From the NCBI RefSeq assembly GCF_036370855.1, contig NC_088099.1, positions 32,942,501 through 33,006,500 on the forward strand: a stretch of 64,000 bases of DNA, read 5' to 3'. This document shows positions 23,801 through 36,200 of the stretch, piece by piece. The notes beneath the pieces are model-generated. The model had not been told where the DNA came from. It did no database searches and saw nothing but the letters and a program-made list of their open reading frames with translations. This DNA is from Dromaius novaehollandiae (taxonomy: Eukaryota > Chordata > Aves > Casuariiformes > Dromaiidae). A program made the position numbers and the translations under genes. The stretch's first letter is position 1. Each line of letters begins with the position of its first letter.

Positions 23801-26800
23801 TGCACCAGGCTTACGGTGTCACAGGGTAGCTGAAGGAAGCAACCAGCCCCTAGCACAGGAACAAAGCTAAGCTCTGCCCTGCTGCCTGCGGCCTTCTGGT
23901 TATGCCAAGGATTTTTAGACTGCAGGTGCCAGGTAATTCCTGGCAATGCTGGCAGCCAGCCTCCTGCCTATTTGCACCAGAACTTCAATGCAGACCACCC
24001 ACGCTCATGCAAGGCGCCTCTGTAAGAACAGCCCTATGCAGCATTCCCATGAAGTTAGCCTCTTCCAAATTTTTATTTATAGTGGAGCTAAAAAGTGACA
24101 CCTCTGCCCCCCCCCCCACTTCGTTTTAGATACCAAGGTAGGAACATCTTGTGTCGTGAAGCACGTATAAGGAAAACAGTACTTTTACACCCAAATTTAC
24201 CACAGAACTTGCTGTGTGGAGATGAATGGAAAAAAAAAGTATCCATTAAGTGACAGAACTGGGTTTCATGCTATGTCATTATTTTAGCACTGCCTCTTTG
24301 CTAGGCACACAGCAAACAACTGTAAGTAAATAATTATGACTAAATTCCCTTGGTAAAATGTAAGAACTAGCATTTATTTGCTTGCTGATGCATTAACCCA
24401 GCAGTTTTGCTTATACTCTTATAAAGGCCCTAGGAGGACAGATGCTCCCTCACAGGCGTTACAGGGGTCAGTTTGGCCATGTGTCAAATCAGCAACACGA
24501 GGAAGCCTGTGAGCAGGCATGCGAGGCAAACCCACACTAGGCAATAAGAAACAGGGCTGCCAAGCCACACACATACATGCATGCACACACACACAAGCAC
24601 CACTAAACACCGTGCGAGGAGGCTATGGCCGTTGCATTGCTATGGAGCAAGAGTGAACAGGTGAGAAGAGAAAAGCCTCCACGCAGCAGGACCCATGTCT
24701 GCTCTAGGTAAGCACCCTAAGGATCCAGCCTAAGAAGTGCTAGTTCAGACTCTTTGGAAATGTATTGTTCAATAAATGGTGTCATCTGCCACTAGGCACC
24801 CTGGTGCACATGTTAAGTGGCCATTTATCTGTGTGCTTTCTCTCTCCCAGCATGTTGTGCAGATGAGAAGTTGACCATCAGGCTGTCACATTCATGCACA
24901 GACCCGAGATGCTTCCAGGGGCTCCTGCACATGCATTTGGGCCAAAGTGGCAGACGGAGGGATCTGGGAGTAGCTGAGAGTCTCCTGGAGATCCTCCCAT
25001 ACTCTGGGGCTATGCAGCAACCAAGCCAGCCTCCAGCCTAAGGCAGATGCAACCTTCAGCTGTGCTTTCAAGCCCCTCGAGACCCAGACAAAAGCTCTGC
25101 AGCTTTCTGTGTGTACCTCCAGGTGCCAAATAACCCAGGCCAGGAGCAGGGACTGTCTGCATTGGCTGGGCTGAGCTGAGCTAAGGTTGTTGTGAGGGGG
25201 CCAACTTGACTAGTGTAGCTAGGCTGCTGAAGCTGCCAAAGTGGCATAAAATGGGGCACCAGCGTCAGCCTCATTTTATAAAGCATCACCACTTCTAATG
25301 CATCAGTTTTAAATAGCTCCATTAGGTAAATTAAAAACAGGACAGCAATTACCTAGCCTTGTAACTAATCAAGGGCTGCCTGCCTGCCGGTGGTCTACAG
25401 AGTATCATACACAAAGGAAAAGAGCTGTTGTACCACAGTAACCCAGGAGGCCTCTGTAGATGTGCTTCATTTTGAGCTGCAACTTCTGGGTCAAGTGGGC
25501 TTTTAACACACCATATTTGCCTCTCTACCTTTGTACCACCAGGTAAGTAGGCCCTGATGTATTTGCATGAAAATAATTTAGACACAATCTTCTCAAGCTG
25601 ACATACTGGGGGTAGGCAGAGAGAAGGGAGCTTCAGAACTAGATTCCCCCAATTTTAAGCATGTAACTCTACCCACAATCACCTGAGATCCCTTCCCCAG
25701 CCAGGCAGAGGTTCTTCTACAGCTGGGAAGAGCAGGGAAGAGACTGACTGAGGATTTTCAAAACTGCCCTCTGCCACTCAGTCTGTCACCAAAGGTGGGC
25801 ATCTCTAGGCTCTATAGATACTGGGAGGTTCCTCTCCCCCTTCCTCCCCACTCTACAATTTGTTTGTACTTCAGTATTAAAAATATATATATATATTCGG
25901 TGATTAAGACTCTGGAAGCTGCTTGCTGTACTCATCAAAGAAAAGGAAGTGCCAACTATTTTCTTTTACCAAATGTTCCTGTAATCAAAGTGCTCAGTGC
26001 TTCAGTTGTTAATGCTTATACCCTCCCACCCCACATACAGCCAGTGGTTCACCAAACTGAGGATGAGGTAACCCTCATCAGTTGGTACTTTCACGCAGCT
26101 ACACCAATACCTTTATTTTCCTTGCGCAATGCACTGTTTCCTTGTAGAGCGCACTACAGAGACAAGGCATCCTGGTGAGAACAAGATCCCTACTCAGTCG
26201 AGCCAGCTTCACACAATCAGTTAAAAATACTTCTCATTCCTGTCCTCAAAACACCAAACAGGGAGTGCGGGGTTGTGAAGTGAGAGGGGGAACGGAATCA
26301 CGTTTTGACTTGGAAGCTTTTTTCTCCCCCATTTGCTGTGATGAGGCTCTTGCAGCCAGAGAGGGAAAAACTACTCGCTATCTTCCCAGTGCATCATGGC
26401 TAAAACTGCACAGGGCTTTCCCGAAAGAGCCTCCCGGCCCCAGCACAGCTCAGGGCTGTGCCTCGCAGTGCTGCTCATCTGGGGCTCAGACTTGGCCACA
26501 ACATTACAAGGGAAAGCACGTGCAAAAATGCTTCCAGATACAAAGAAGATGGAAAGAAGTTTTTTGCTGCTGTTTTTCCAGTGGTGACAGTCATAATTTT
26601 GTTTGGGGATTTTTGTTGTTTTTTTTTAAACACCAATAGATACAATGTTTCCTGAAGAAGCTTATCTCCTGAAATAGTACACATTTCAAACTAGCAAATT
26701 AAATTGGAAAAATCAACCATAACTTTGCCTTTGTATGCTATTTGTCTGGCTGACTTTCTTATAACCTTGCTCTAAGACTGTCTATGCTCAAATCTAAATC

Positions 26801-27144
26801 ATATACATTTTTTCAGTTACAAGATTTTTTTCTTGAAATGTAATGAAGGTGTTTGAATTACTACCTATTTTAGTGAAGCTACCCCCCCAAAAAAAGCCTG
26901 TTGCTAACTGTAATAATTAAAGTGCACCAGAAAAAAACAATTCATCCACCTGGCAAAAAGGATCAGTATTACACTAAGAGTGAGATACAGGCTCCCAGCC
27001 ACCGTAAATCAGTGCAGCCTCGATGACTGTACAGCAACTGATATTCTGATCTATTACTGCTGCTTTGCTCATCTCTGCATGTGTTGTCCTCCCCTCCAGC
27101 TTTTGTACAGAAAAATACAAAGCACACAGAAACACATTTAGCTT
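20874..27144. other. Intergenic stretch between the orphan CpG patch and NR1D2 3' end
   Basis: Mixed GC content, with mildly GC-rich DNA at 21600-22200, a C9 run near 24109 and CA repeats near 24568-24598. No gene, RNA or mobile element was recognised. Confidence 0.5.
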
Positions 27145-27168
27145 GCTGACATAATGCCCGTATTTAAT
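27123..27168 (-). terminator. Candidate NR1D2 poly(A) signal and GU-rich downstream element
   Basis: On the minus strand ATTAAA (27168-27163) is followed by a cleavage window and then a TGTGTTTCTGTGTG-type stretch, the usual mammal/bird arrangement for 3' end formation. Two AATAAA hexamers just beyond (27180-27202) are on the plus strand and so do not serve NR1D2. Confidence 0.45.
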
Positions 27169-30049
27169 CTCTTAAAACAAGAATAAAATCAAGAATAAAA
27201 ATTTCATTTAAGTCATACAGTACATTATATTAATCTTTCAGCAATGACCCAATCTACAGTACTCAAATGCCTGGCATGAAGTCTATTATCTCAGCATTTA
27301 ACAAGTGTATAACCAGTGACACAGTAAAAGAAGAGCTCACGATACATGGCTAATACAATGAGTTTAGATTTTAAGAGTCCAGCTAGGGTTTGTAGTGTAC
27401 GGGTCACTTTTAAACACTACTTTAATCAACCTTTTTTGTTCAGTCAATCTGTTTGGGGTTTTTTTTTGTCTGTTATATATGAGTTTTTCCATTATGTACA
27501 GGAAGATTTATTTCAAATGAAATTGCACAAGTTAGAATATCTATCTATAGGCATACATAGTCAATCTAACTAAAAATGTAATAAGCAGTAATTACTCAGT
27601 CCTGGTTATACATTCCTAAAGGCTTAATAATACAGTTTTAAAAGAAAAAAAAAAGAAAAGAAAAACATGGTTGTAGGGTGGCAACCTCTGCAAGAAGCCT
27701 CCTCCCCTCCCCAAATAACCAAGGGTTAGTTTTACTTTCCACATTTGAAATGGGGTCTACAAAGAAGACATCTCAGCTCCTAGGTAATACAAAACATGTG
27801 ACTGTGCCCTTTCTGAAGTCTGAATGGTTCAATCCAAAATTCAGTGAAGCTCTCATATGAATAATATTGGTAGAATACAGATTGTTAACATAAGTTAGGA
27901 CAATATGCCCAGATAACATATTTGGATAGCAAAATCGTATGTTTTAGGGGGCCATTATCCAGCAGTTAAAGCAGCTTGAAAGAGGTCAGCACTCCCTGCA
28001 GCAGCTGAGGAGGAGGGGCAGGGGTCTGCTCTTCTGTTTCTTAGCCAAAGCTAAAGCTGGATTTTCCCCAACTCCCTTTTACTCCAGTACCTGCCACCTC
28101 CTGCTCTCACCCCTTTGGGCAGAGCTCCTTACCACTTTCCGGGAGGGCATCTCCCAACCCGAAGATGGCCCGAGGTGCTGCGGGGAGCTCAGGGGGTGCA
28201 AGCCTCCCCTCCTCAACCCCAGGGCAGGGCTTCTCCCGATGCTTGCAGGCAGGCAGAGGTCTATGGCTACTTAACTTCTACCACAGGCACTGGGACTCCC
28301 ACTGACGTACTGCTGCTCAAGACTTCTTCCTACAAGGTGAGCAGGAGTTCTGCAGTTAGGTGGCTTTCTGGCTTGTGGCCTTAACTACTGCATAAATTTA
28401 TATGCAGTAACAAATGGAGACACTTCTCCATAGAGTAGGTAGTGTTACCAAACACTAAGAGGTAGAGGGCTACCTCTAAGGTAAAGCTAGTTAAACACAA
28501 GGGTAATGGAACATCATCTTTCAGCATTAGCAAAACAAACATAACTAGCTCTAGCACAACTGCTTTGGCTTTTTCAATCTCTCTTTTCTGGTGCCAGGTC
28601 CTGCTACAAATGGAAAAGAAACAGAGAGAATCACTTTTCTAGATGAAAAAGCAGCAGAATCGTAGAACTTGAGGATCTGCTTTGTAATTTGCTACTGGCA
28701 TAAGCAAAACAAAAAAGTCCCATTTATTGTTTTTTTAAAAAAAAAAAAAGAAAAAATCCAGACTATCCAGTGCACCTTCTCTGCACATACACACACACAT
28801 GCACACACACACCAGTGGACAGCTCCAGAAGAACAGGCATGGGAACCACAAAGCCCAATTTGTGAAGAGACATGGGGAATCTCACATTTCTGTATTTGAT
28901 TCTCATTCAGCAATGATGTATCGTAAGCAGCAAAGTGATGTATTGTAAGAAATATATGGTCACAGCACACACATACACCCAAATGCAACTATGGATACAT
29001 TTTTCCCATAATTTTTTGATAGATGCTGTTATTCATTTAGCAGTTTCTTCTTGGCTGTGCTGAAGTTTTTGAAGAGCATCTGCTGCTTCTTTAACCATTA
29101 TCAGAACATAAGAACCTCAGTGGCAATGAACAATCAATTTAGTTAGTACCACAAACAACAATCTCCACTTAAGATTCTTTATGAACTGTTTTGAAAGTTG
29201 AATCCGACTCTGCTCCTTTGGTGCCACTCTATTTTTTAAAATTAACAAACACAGCATATTAATGCAAATTTGATGTTTTCTAAAAATTAGAAATGGTCAG
29301 ATAATTAGTTCAGCAATACACAAAGTGCATCTATTTGGTTCTTTCCATAGACCACCTTCTTTTGTGAGTTTAAATTCCTTCACAGTTTAAAATATTGTGA
29401 AGAAATTATATGTATACTTTATGTATAGAACTATTTATATACATACACATATATACACACAACTCTGTACTTTATATAGTTGTAAACACCCATTACATAA
29501 CTATTTATATTATATACACATGGCATGAACACACACTCAGTGAAAAGTTGATGTAGGCCAAAATCATTCCATCAGGTTTAATGGAATAACCATGAGTGAG
29601 TTAAGAGAGACAGACACACATATATTAGATAAGGGAAAGACCAATTAAATCAGCTCTTCCATTTTCCTATTAACACAGTATTGTTCCCACCCAGCTCCAT
29701 GTTCCATATACACATACACTGCTATTCTGCACTCTGTTTACTTCAGAGGGCAGTGGTGGTTCTTTTTTCCAAGTGAAAAAGCAGTCAATATTTACTCAGG
29801 CTCATTGTAACCTCTTCTGCAGAAGTGCAGCACACCTGGGTTTAGACATCTCGGAGGACGCCGAAAGCTGCGCTGCTGTTAGCTGAAAGCACCTGCTGAA
29901 GCATTATTGCATGGTTATGGAACAGCTATCAGTTGTTCACAGCCTGTGAACTCTTTCTCTCCAAGAAGTGGTACAATTGTATAAATACATATTTTAGCAT
30001 AAAACAGTTTAACACAAGGCAAGTCCAGGTACAAGTGAGACCTAAAGGC
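27145..30049 (-). other. NR1D2: NR1D2 predicted 3' UTR
   Basis: AT-rich, non-coding DNA follows the stop codon on the minus strand. The most convincing 3' end is an ATTAAA signal (plus-strand TTTAAT at 27163-27168) followed about 30 bases later by a TG-rich element (plus-strand 27123-27136), placing cleavage near 27145 and giving a UTR of about 2.9 kb. Earlier AATAAA hexamers (plus-strand TTTATT near 28722 and 27508) could give shorter isoforms. It also contains an AC-rich tract (28786-28815) and three Pumilio-type sites near 29436-29518. The end is inferred from signals only. Confidence 0.55.
29436..29518 (-). promoter_or_regulatory. Three Pumilio recognition elements in NR1D2 3' UTR
   Basis: TATATACA occurs on the plus strand at 29436-29443, 29450-29457 and 29511-29518. 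Each reads UGUAUAUA in the NR1D2 transcript, an exact match to the Pumilio consensus UGUANAUA. Part of the block is a repeated ACTATTTATAT motif, so the sites may have multiplied by local duplication in AT-rich DNA. Confidence 0.4.
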
Positions 30050-30246
30050 CTATGGGTGAACTTTAAAGGCCAAGAGTTCTTCAGAGTGCATGTTGTTTAA
30101 GGAACGCAAGTCAGGTAATTTCAAAAGAAGTTTTGTGAAAATAGAGGCTTCATTTGGGTGGTTTTTCATGATTAAGGTCCTTAATGCACGGATTAGTGTT
30201 TCTTGAAGTGCCTCCACAGAATTGACATTTTCTATTCCAGACCGAT
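30050..30246 (-). CDS. NR1D2: NR1D2 coding exon 8 (C-terminus) and stop
   Basis: The exon completes codon 509 (Asp) and encodes residues 510-573, then TAG at 30052-30050. The acceptor TTAG ends at 30247. It contains helices 9-11, including [20 protein letters not shown], and ends [12 protein letters not shown]. His562 corresponds to human His568, the second heme ligand. The chain stops directly after helix 11 with no activation helix, which is why this receptor works as a constitutive, heme-tuned repressor. Confidence 0.97.
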
Positions 30247-33200
30247 CTAAGGAGAAAAGAACGAGGGGAAGGGGGTGGGAAAAAGGACCAAACATGTAGT
30301 TTTCGACATAAAGCTACTGCAAGAATCACTTACTTGGAAAAAAAAAAAAAATCCACCCCCCCAAAACTAGCAGAATAAAAAATTAAAATTGAGCTTCACA
30401 TTTGGAGGAGGTATGAGGAACTCCCATTCAAGGGAAAAATAAATAAATAAATAAATAAATCACACTCTAACCTGCACTACAGGACCCCTAGGGGTAAAGG
30501 GAGCACAAGCCTTGACAAGACTGGGCCCTATCTTTAAGTGTATTTAGCAAGCACTGACAAAATGAAACTTCACAGGAGAATGATGCACCCAAAAATTCCC
30601 AACTGAAGAGGAAAAGAAGAATTTCAATATCAAGAAAAATATTATACTCTCACACACTGCAGTTACCCCATGTCTGAACATCTCTATTAAGAAAGCTGTA
30701 TTAAGCATATACCTGTCTTCCTTAGGTGGTACCTAAGTATCTTAAAAGGATGAATTTTTAAGCAAAATATCTCACCTAATGATCATGTGCAGTAACATTT
30801 TTTTTTTAAGCTGTAGTCTCCCTTCTTAAACTCCATGCAAATTCAACAAGGCATGTACATATACAAGTGACTGATGTGAAGAGCAATGTGCTTTGATGTG
30901 TACATGTACTTAAGCACTTTGCAGAACTGGGACACAGAATGACAACAGCTCTCTGGAGTAGCACTGAGCCAGTTCCTACAGGCAGGCTGGGAATCCCTTC
31001 CTTATGCTGTCAGTGTCAATCTAATCAGACTACTCAGATGAACAGCGTCTAGAAAGTCCTCCTGGACCATTCACTGCAATTCCCTACCTTTAAGGAAAAA
31101 GATATTATATTCTTCACTTAAAGATCTGTCCTAAAGCAGTTAATTTTTTTTTGTTCCTGAAGAACGATTGTTCCAGAAAATTTTTGCCCTAACAATCAGG
31201 AACTTTGGTTAATGTCAATCTGTATTCATTAACACACGTCACATGTATTTATTCTTCTGTGAACATTGTCCACTAGGTCTGATAGCTATTCTCCTCTGGG
31301 TGTTCACGTTCAATCCATCTATGTATCCAGACAGAGAGAACATAAGAATGAGATAGAGAGAAGAGACAGAACAAGAGAACAATGCTCTCAGCCTTTACTT
31401 GGCTAAGCTAACTATCCCACTTGCCATCCTCTAAAAATCTTTCAGTTTTATTCTATCCTGAACAAGGCTGACCAGATTTGCATGCAGTATGCAAGATGAG
31501 GTCTCTCAAGAACTGTACAGCAACAATGCTACTTCCTTGTCTCTTTTGGAAGAAAAATGCAATCCTAAAAATCTCTTCTGACTGCCTCAGGCAAGTTGTT
31601 GTGGCCTCCTCTGTTCAGTAAATCCAAATCTTTCTTCTCTCTCTCACGCTACTTCTGGTTGCTCCCAGTGCCCAGCTGAAATCTTTGCTATTACCATCCC
31701 AATAAGGGAGAATAACATATGGCGGGCTTTTTTTAAAATTTTTTTTATATCCTGCAATCACACAGCATCATCCTCAGCTTGGTAAGAGATTATCCTGCCT
31801 CTAGACCTGCATGAACTGCATTCTTTCGGCTTTGTTTCCACCTTGCTTCCTCTTTCTTCACACCCCAGTGTCCATGATCCATCTTGCCCTTTCCTCTCCA
31901 TATTCAACACATCCAGCTAACTGAAACCAGAGGCAAAGTTTTCATTTAGTTTGGGAATGGCACAAAGGTAACTTCACAACACCACCAGAAACACCACTAC
32001 ATCCTCGCTCTATGGTCCTGCTTCTCCTTTCTTTGCCATATGACACAGAAACAAGAGGGTATGCAGAGACTACACATTCTTCACTGCTACCATGCTTATC
32101 TTTCAGTCTGCACATTCTGAATATGTTAATGTTAAAATGTTAAAAATCCACATACTTAGGCATTTTAGGACCAATCAAGTCGTGCTTTATGAAACTCTAG
32201 AAGTATTTTGTCAAGAAGTTTTGGAAGTTGTGATTGGTCTGCAGTTCAATCACAAAGGAAACTAAGACAGGCAATGCTTATGCCCAAAGCCATGATCTGA
32301 AAAACCCTGCTCAGCAGTTGTGAGAAGCCTAAATACCAAACACCTCCTCTTTTTGTCCTGCTGCACAACCCTGACAGTGTGTGTTGTACATGCCAGAACT
32401 GTCCACACTACGTAACATCTCTCAGATAAGACCTACTGGGATCCAGCAACAACACGGAACAGAACTTATAGGGTTCTGGTGGCTCAACACACTCTCTAGG
32501 CTAAGAGCACGCTTAACACAACAGAGCAGATAGAGCCACTTACATTCAAAACAGGTGGTACTGAGGTTGTGATATTCTTGGGCCCAGCAGCTGAACAAAC
32601 AAGCAAGAAGTGTGGCTGTAGCCTAGTTATGACATTGCACAAGGAAGGAAGACACCTGGTGGTTCTCAGTCCTTATTTTGAAGGTCCTCTGGTTCTTGTC
32701 AACTTTTCTTTCCTTGCCAATTTTATTTTTTAGAATATATAAAGCAGAGTCCGGAAGAGAGACTAGAACTCCAGATTCCTCTCTGCTACTGGAACATTTT
32801 CACTAACAGACGACAGTGCTGTACTTTCTTCATGCTGCCATTCCTTCTGGCTTTTGAGTCTTGCCAGCCATGTACCACTCCTCTCATGACCACCGCTTAC
32901 AAATTTAATAGGCTTCAGCTGCTCCACCCTGTACTATCAAATTTCAGGTAGGCCCTGCACATGGCTACTGGACTGAGTTGTCCTATCTTGTTTACAGAGG
33001 CTTCAAGTGCCTACAGCCTCATGCCTGAGGTGCTCTTCCCTGAGGAGGCAGACATGGGTCTAAACCACTCATGCTGAAGAATAATACTGAGGTGAGTGGT
33101 CCCAAACACTGGCTTATTGCCTGAGGAACGGGCACCACCAGCATTCCTGCTTGCTACCTTTGGAGAGCTCCATATCCAGCAAGCAGGCATTCTACATCTT

Positions 33201-36200
33201 TTATTCCAGGCATTATACGCACAGCTAATGTGCTTAATCTGGGCTTTAGATAATACTACAGAAGTAGGTGCTTAATCCTTCTTTGAATTTGGGCCAGGGT
33301 GTTCTGTATTTCCAGGGACTGCAACAAGATATGAGACTGATGAAGATGTTAATGGATTGGCAAACATTTAACGGTATGAAGTTATGATGCCCATGAAGAG
33401 GGCTCTCTCGCTGACACAGAGAGAGATCAAACTGCTGGATTTAAACTTATGGCTTCTAAATAGCTATCAGGCAGTAAGCTCCATCCTTCCTCAATTTCCT
33501 CCCAATCCCTCAAAGGGGAAAAAAAACAGACTTTTCTACTACTAAATGTATTTTTGAATTCCATAAAGTTTTAGGAAAATCCCTTTACCATGTTTTTCCT
33601 GAAGACAGTATTAGACAGAACAGACATGTAAGAAATAAATGATAGGCTGCTAGTAGCTTGAAACCTACTAAACTGGACTTAGTCTTGAAACACCAAAATA
33701 TAATTTTACAGAAATCTTTCGATATAGAGAGACATATTCAAAATTTGGCATAGGTATAAGATAACTTTCTCTCCTTACCAGCAGATACCAGGACAACTGC
33801 TGTAAACAAACTCATTTCCTCATCACTAAGTTGCAGGGCATTTAGTTTCTCACTAAATTCAAACATTGAGTTGAGCAGATCACCAGCTCCCATTGAATGC
33901 AAGTCATCCACGCTGTACTTCTTTCCACTGAGGAAGGTGACGGTACGTTCCTTTGCATCAAACAAAGATGCAAATCGTACCATTAAAACCTGGTGAAAGG
34001 GGAAAAAAAAAGTAATATAGGTGGATTTCTAGAAAATCAAAGAGAAACCAATTTAACATCATTCAAACTGACTTATTACCCACTGTACAAGCATTTTGTA
34101 TAGAAATGTAAGCATGCTATTGAGCTGTAAAAAACAATGCAAGCTCTGCTCCAGTAGTCTGTGTGGAACAAACAAAAAAAAATAGAGAATGGATGCAGGG
34201 GAGGGGCTTTAGCATGTGAAAGGGAGGAAAATGAAAATGTAAGCCTCAGACAGCCTGAGCCATGAAGACAATGCCATTCATAAATATGCCAGTAGGACAA
34301 CTTGCTTAAGCCACTGGACAGCCAAAGACATAGAGAGCATTAAAAGAAATGTTTTCTTGGCCATGAGCAGCAAATTAAAGGTATTGAACCAGATTCTTGC
34401 TTGGTGTAAACTGGAGTAGTTCCACTGAAATAATGCTGATTTACACCACCGGACGATCTGGCCCAGTAAGCATTCTTTGGAAAAGTACCATGCCACATCA
34501 CTGTTTCCACAGGTATGTTAATGCGGTCTGGTAGAAAGGAGCCACGTGTACGGCCTTCTAAAGGCTAGGGCAGCAGGGCTTCAAACGGCACCTGGTCTGT
34601 GGCCACAGCTGGGAATACCCCTTTGGTATAAGCACCTTGGCTGGAGCAGTTGAGATGTGCTGAACTTACCCCGGTAGGCTGAAATTTCTCTTGTGGTTTC
34701 TCAGCCGTATTGTGAAATGTTTCCCTGTGGAATGGCTTGTAAAGTTTCATTTGCTCATGTTCAACAACCTTATTTACATTTTTCCAGGTTTAAGTTGCAC
34801 ACAACAGCCTTCTTATTTGGAGAAAATGAACCAACTGGTATTGGCTAAAACGTCAGACTTGCTGTACCCTCTTGGTGTGACAGTCTTCTCTTCTCACTTA
34901 CCCTACATAACTACATTAATTTAAATGGCATTTACTACAGATGAGAGGAGAAACAGGTTTTCAGCAAAGACTAGTGCCTTTGACAAGCTTAAGGAAGGAG
35001 GGTTCAGGAAAAAAAAAAAAAAGAAACGTTTAAGAATTCAAATACCATTCATGCACATTACATGACCTGCTGCTAAATTTAAACAGCCAAATGACATGCA
35101 GCAATCTTGATGAACACATGAGCGCTATATATTATTCACTTTTGTTACCTAAGCTATATGTCCTCTGATGACACTGACTACTGTGTGCAGAAAACTAGGC
35201 ACTAGCGAAGCCCTGAGAATACAACTACATGAGACTGAAAGGGCAGGCAGAGCTGAAGCTGACCTTGTGCATTAGCAGGGACCCACCAGCTACTCCACAA
35301 CTTTCCAGTTCAAAATGCTAATCCCTTTATAGAACGGAGTTTTAGAAACAAGGAATCACTAACTTGAAATAAGGAGCAGTGTCTTTTGGGCAACCCAATA
35401 TTAATGCTGGTCTTCAAAACTGAAACCTACGAACCTGCATTGATTTCCACTAGGGCAGGAACTCAGCCTATAGATTTTAATCTTAAAATTCGGATCCAAG
35501 AAGGAGTAGCTAAGATGGTAGTTACAGCATGTAATTCTTCCTGTTTCACTTCAAGCCAGGCTCCTATTTGTGCATGCTGAGAAAGCGCCTGATCAATCCT
35601 ATCATTTCACCACAACAACACAAGCGCCTAAAAATTCCACACAGGCAAGAGCTCACTCACTTCCCCGCTAGCTGCAGCCAAATTATCAAGTTTGTGAGAC
35701 TGCTGATAAATTGAGTCGCTAGCCCAGTGGATTCAAGGGGCTTATTAGTTCTACCACTACATTTTGGAAGGGGAAAATCAGCTCAAGTCTAGTTGGGTCC
35801 CTTAGTTCGGGCTCTGTGCTGCTTCTGTGCTTGACCTCATATAAAGCCACAAAAGTGCTACCACAGTATACTGAGCTTCCCAGTACTCCCAGTTCTGAGG
35901 GGATTTTTCAGCTTGCACATGTGTGAATGCATACATATATAGCTATGCCGCTTTGGAAGCCACATTGTCTCCATGCATCTGCCCAGGACTGCTCACTCCC
36001 AAACAAGCCCACCGTGCATATGAGCTGCTGGGAAGCACAGTGCCAGGACAGCCACATACTGGGGCCTGAAAGAGCCAATGCAGGCTCAGAGGCAGTAGTT
36101 TTACTCAGGCTCTTCTAATAGCATGCAGATGTTTGGGTACCCTAGTTTAGTTACCCAGAAGACAGAAATGACCTTGTAGACACCAGGCTTTGAAAATATT

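Larger units (their letters stand above)
30247..33778 (-). other. NR1D2 intron 7
   Basis: GTAAGG donor, TTAG acceptor, phase 1. It holds an (AAAT)n tract (30436-30460) and an old, decayed CR1-like LINE segment (about 31450-31700). Confidence 0.9.

Noticed and set aside
1..27144. THRB exons on the plus strand
   Set aside because: Expected neighbour by mammalian gene order, but no sequence resembling thyroid receptor exons was seen; it probably lies outside the window.
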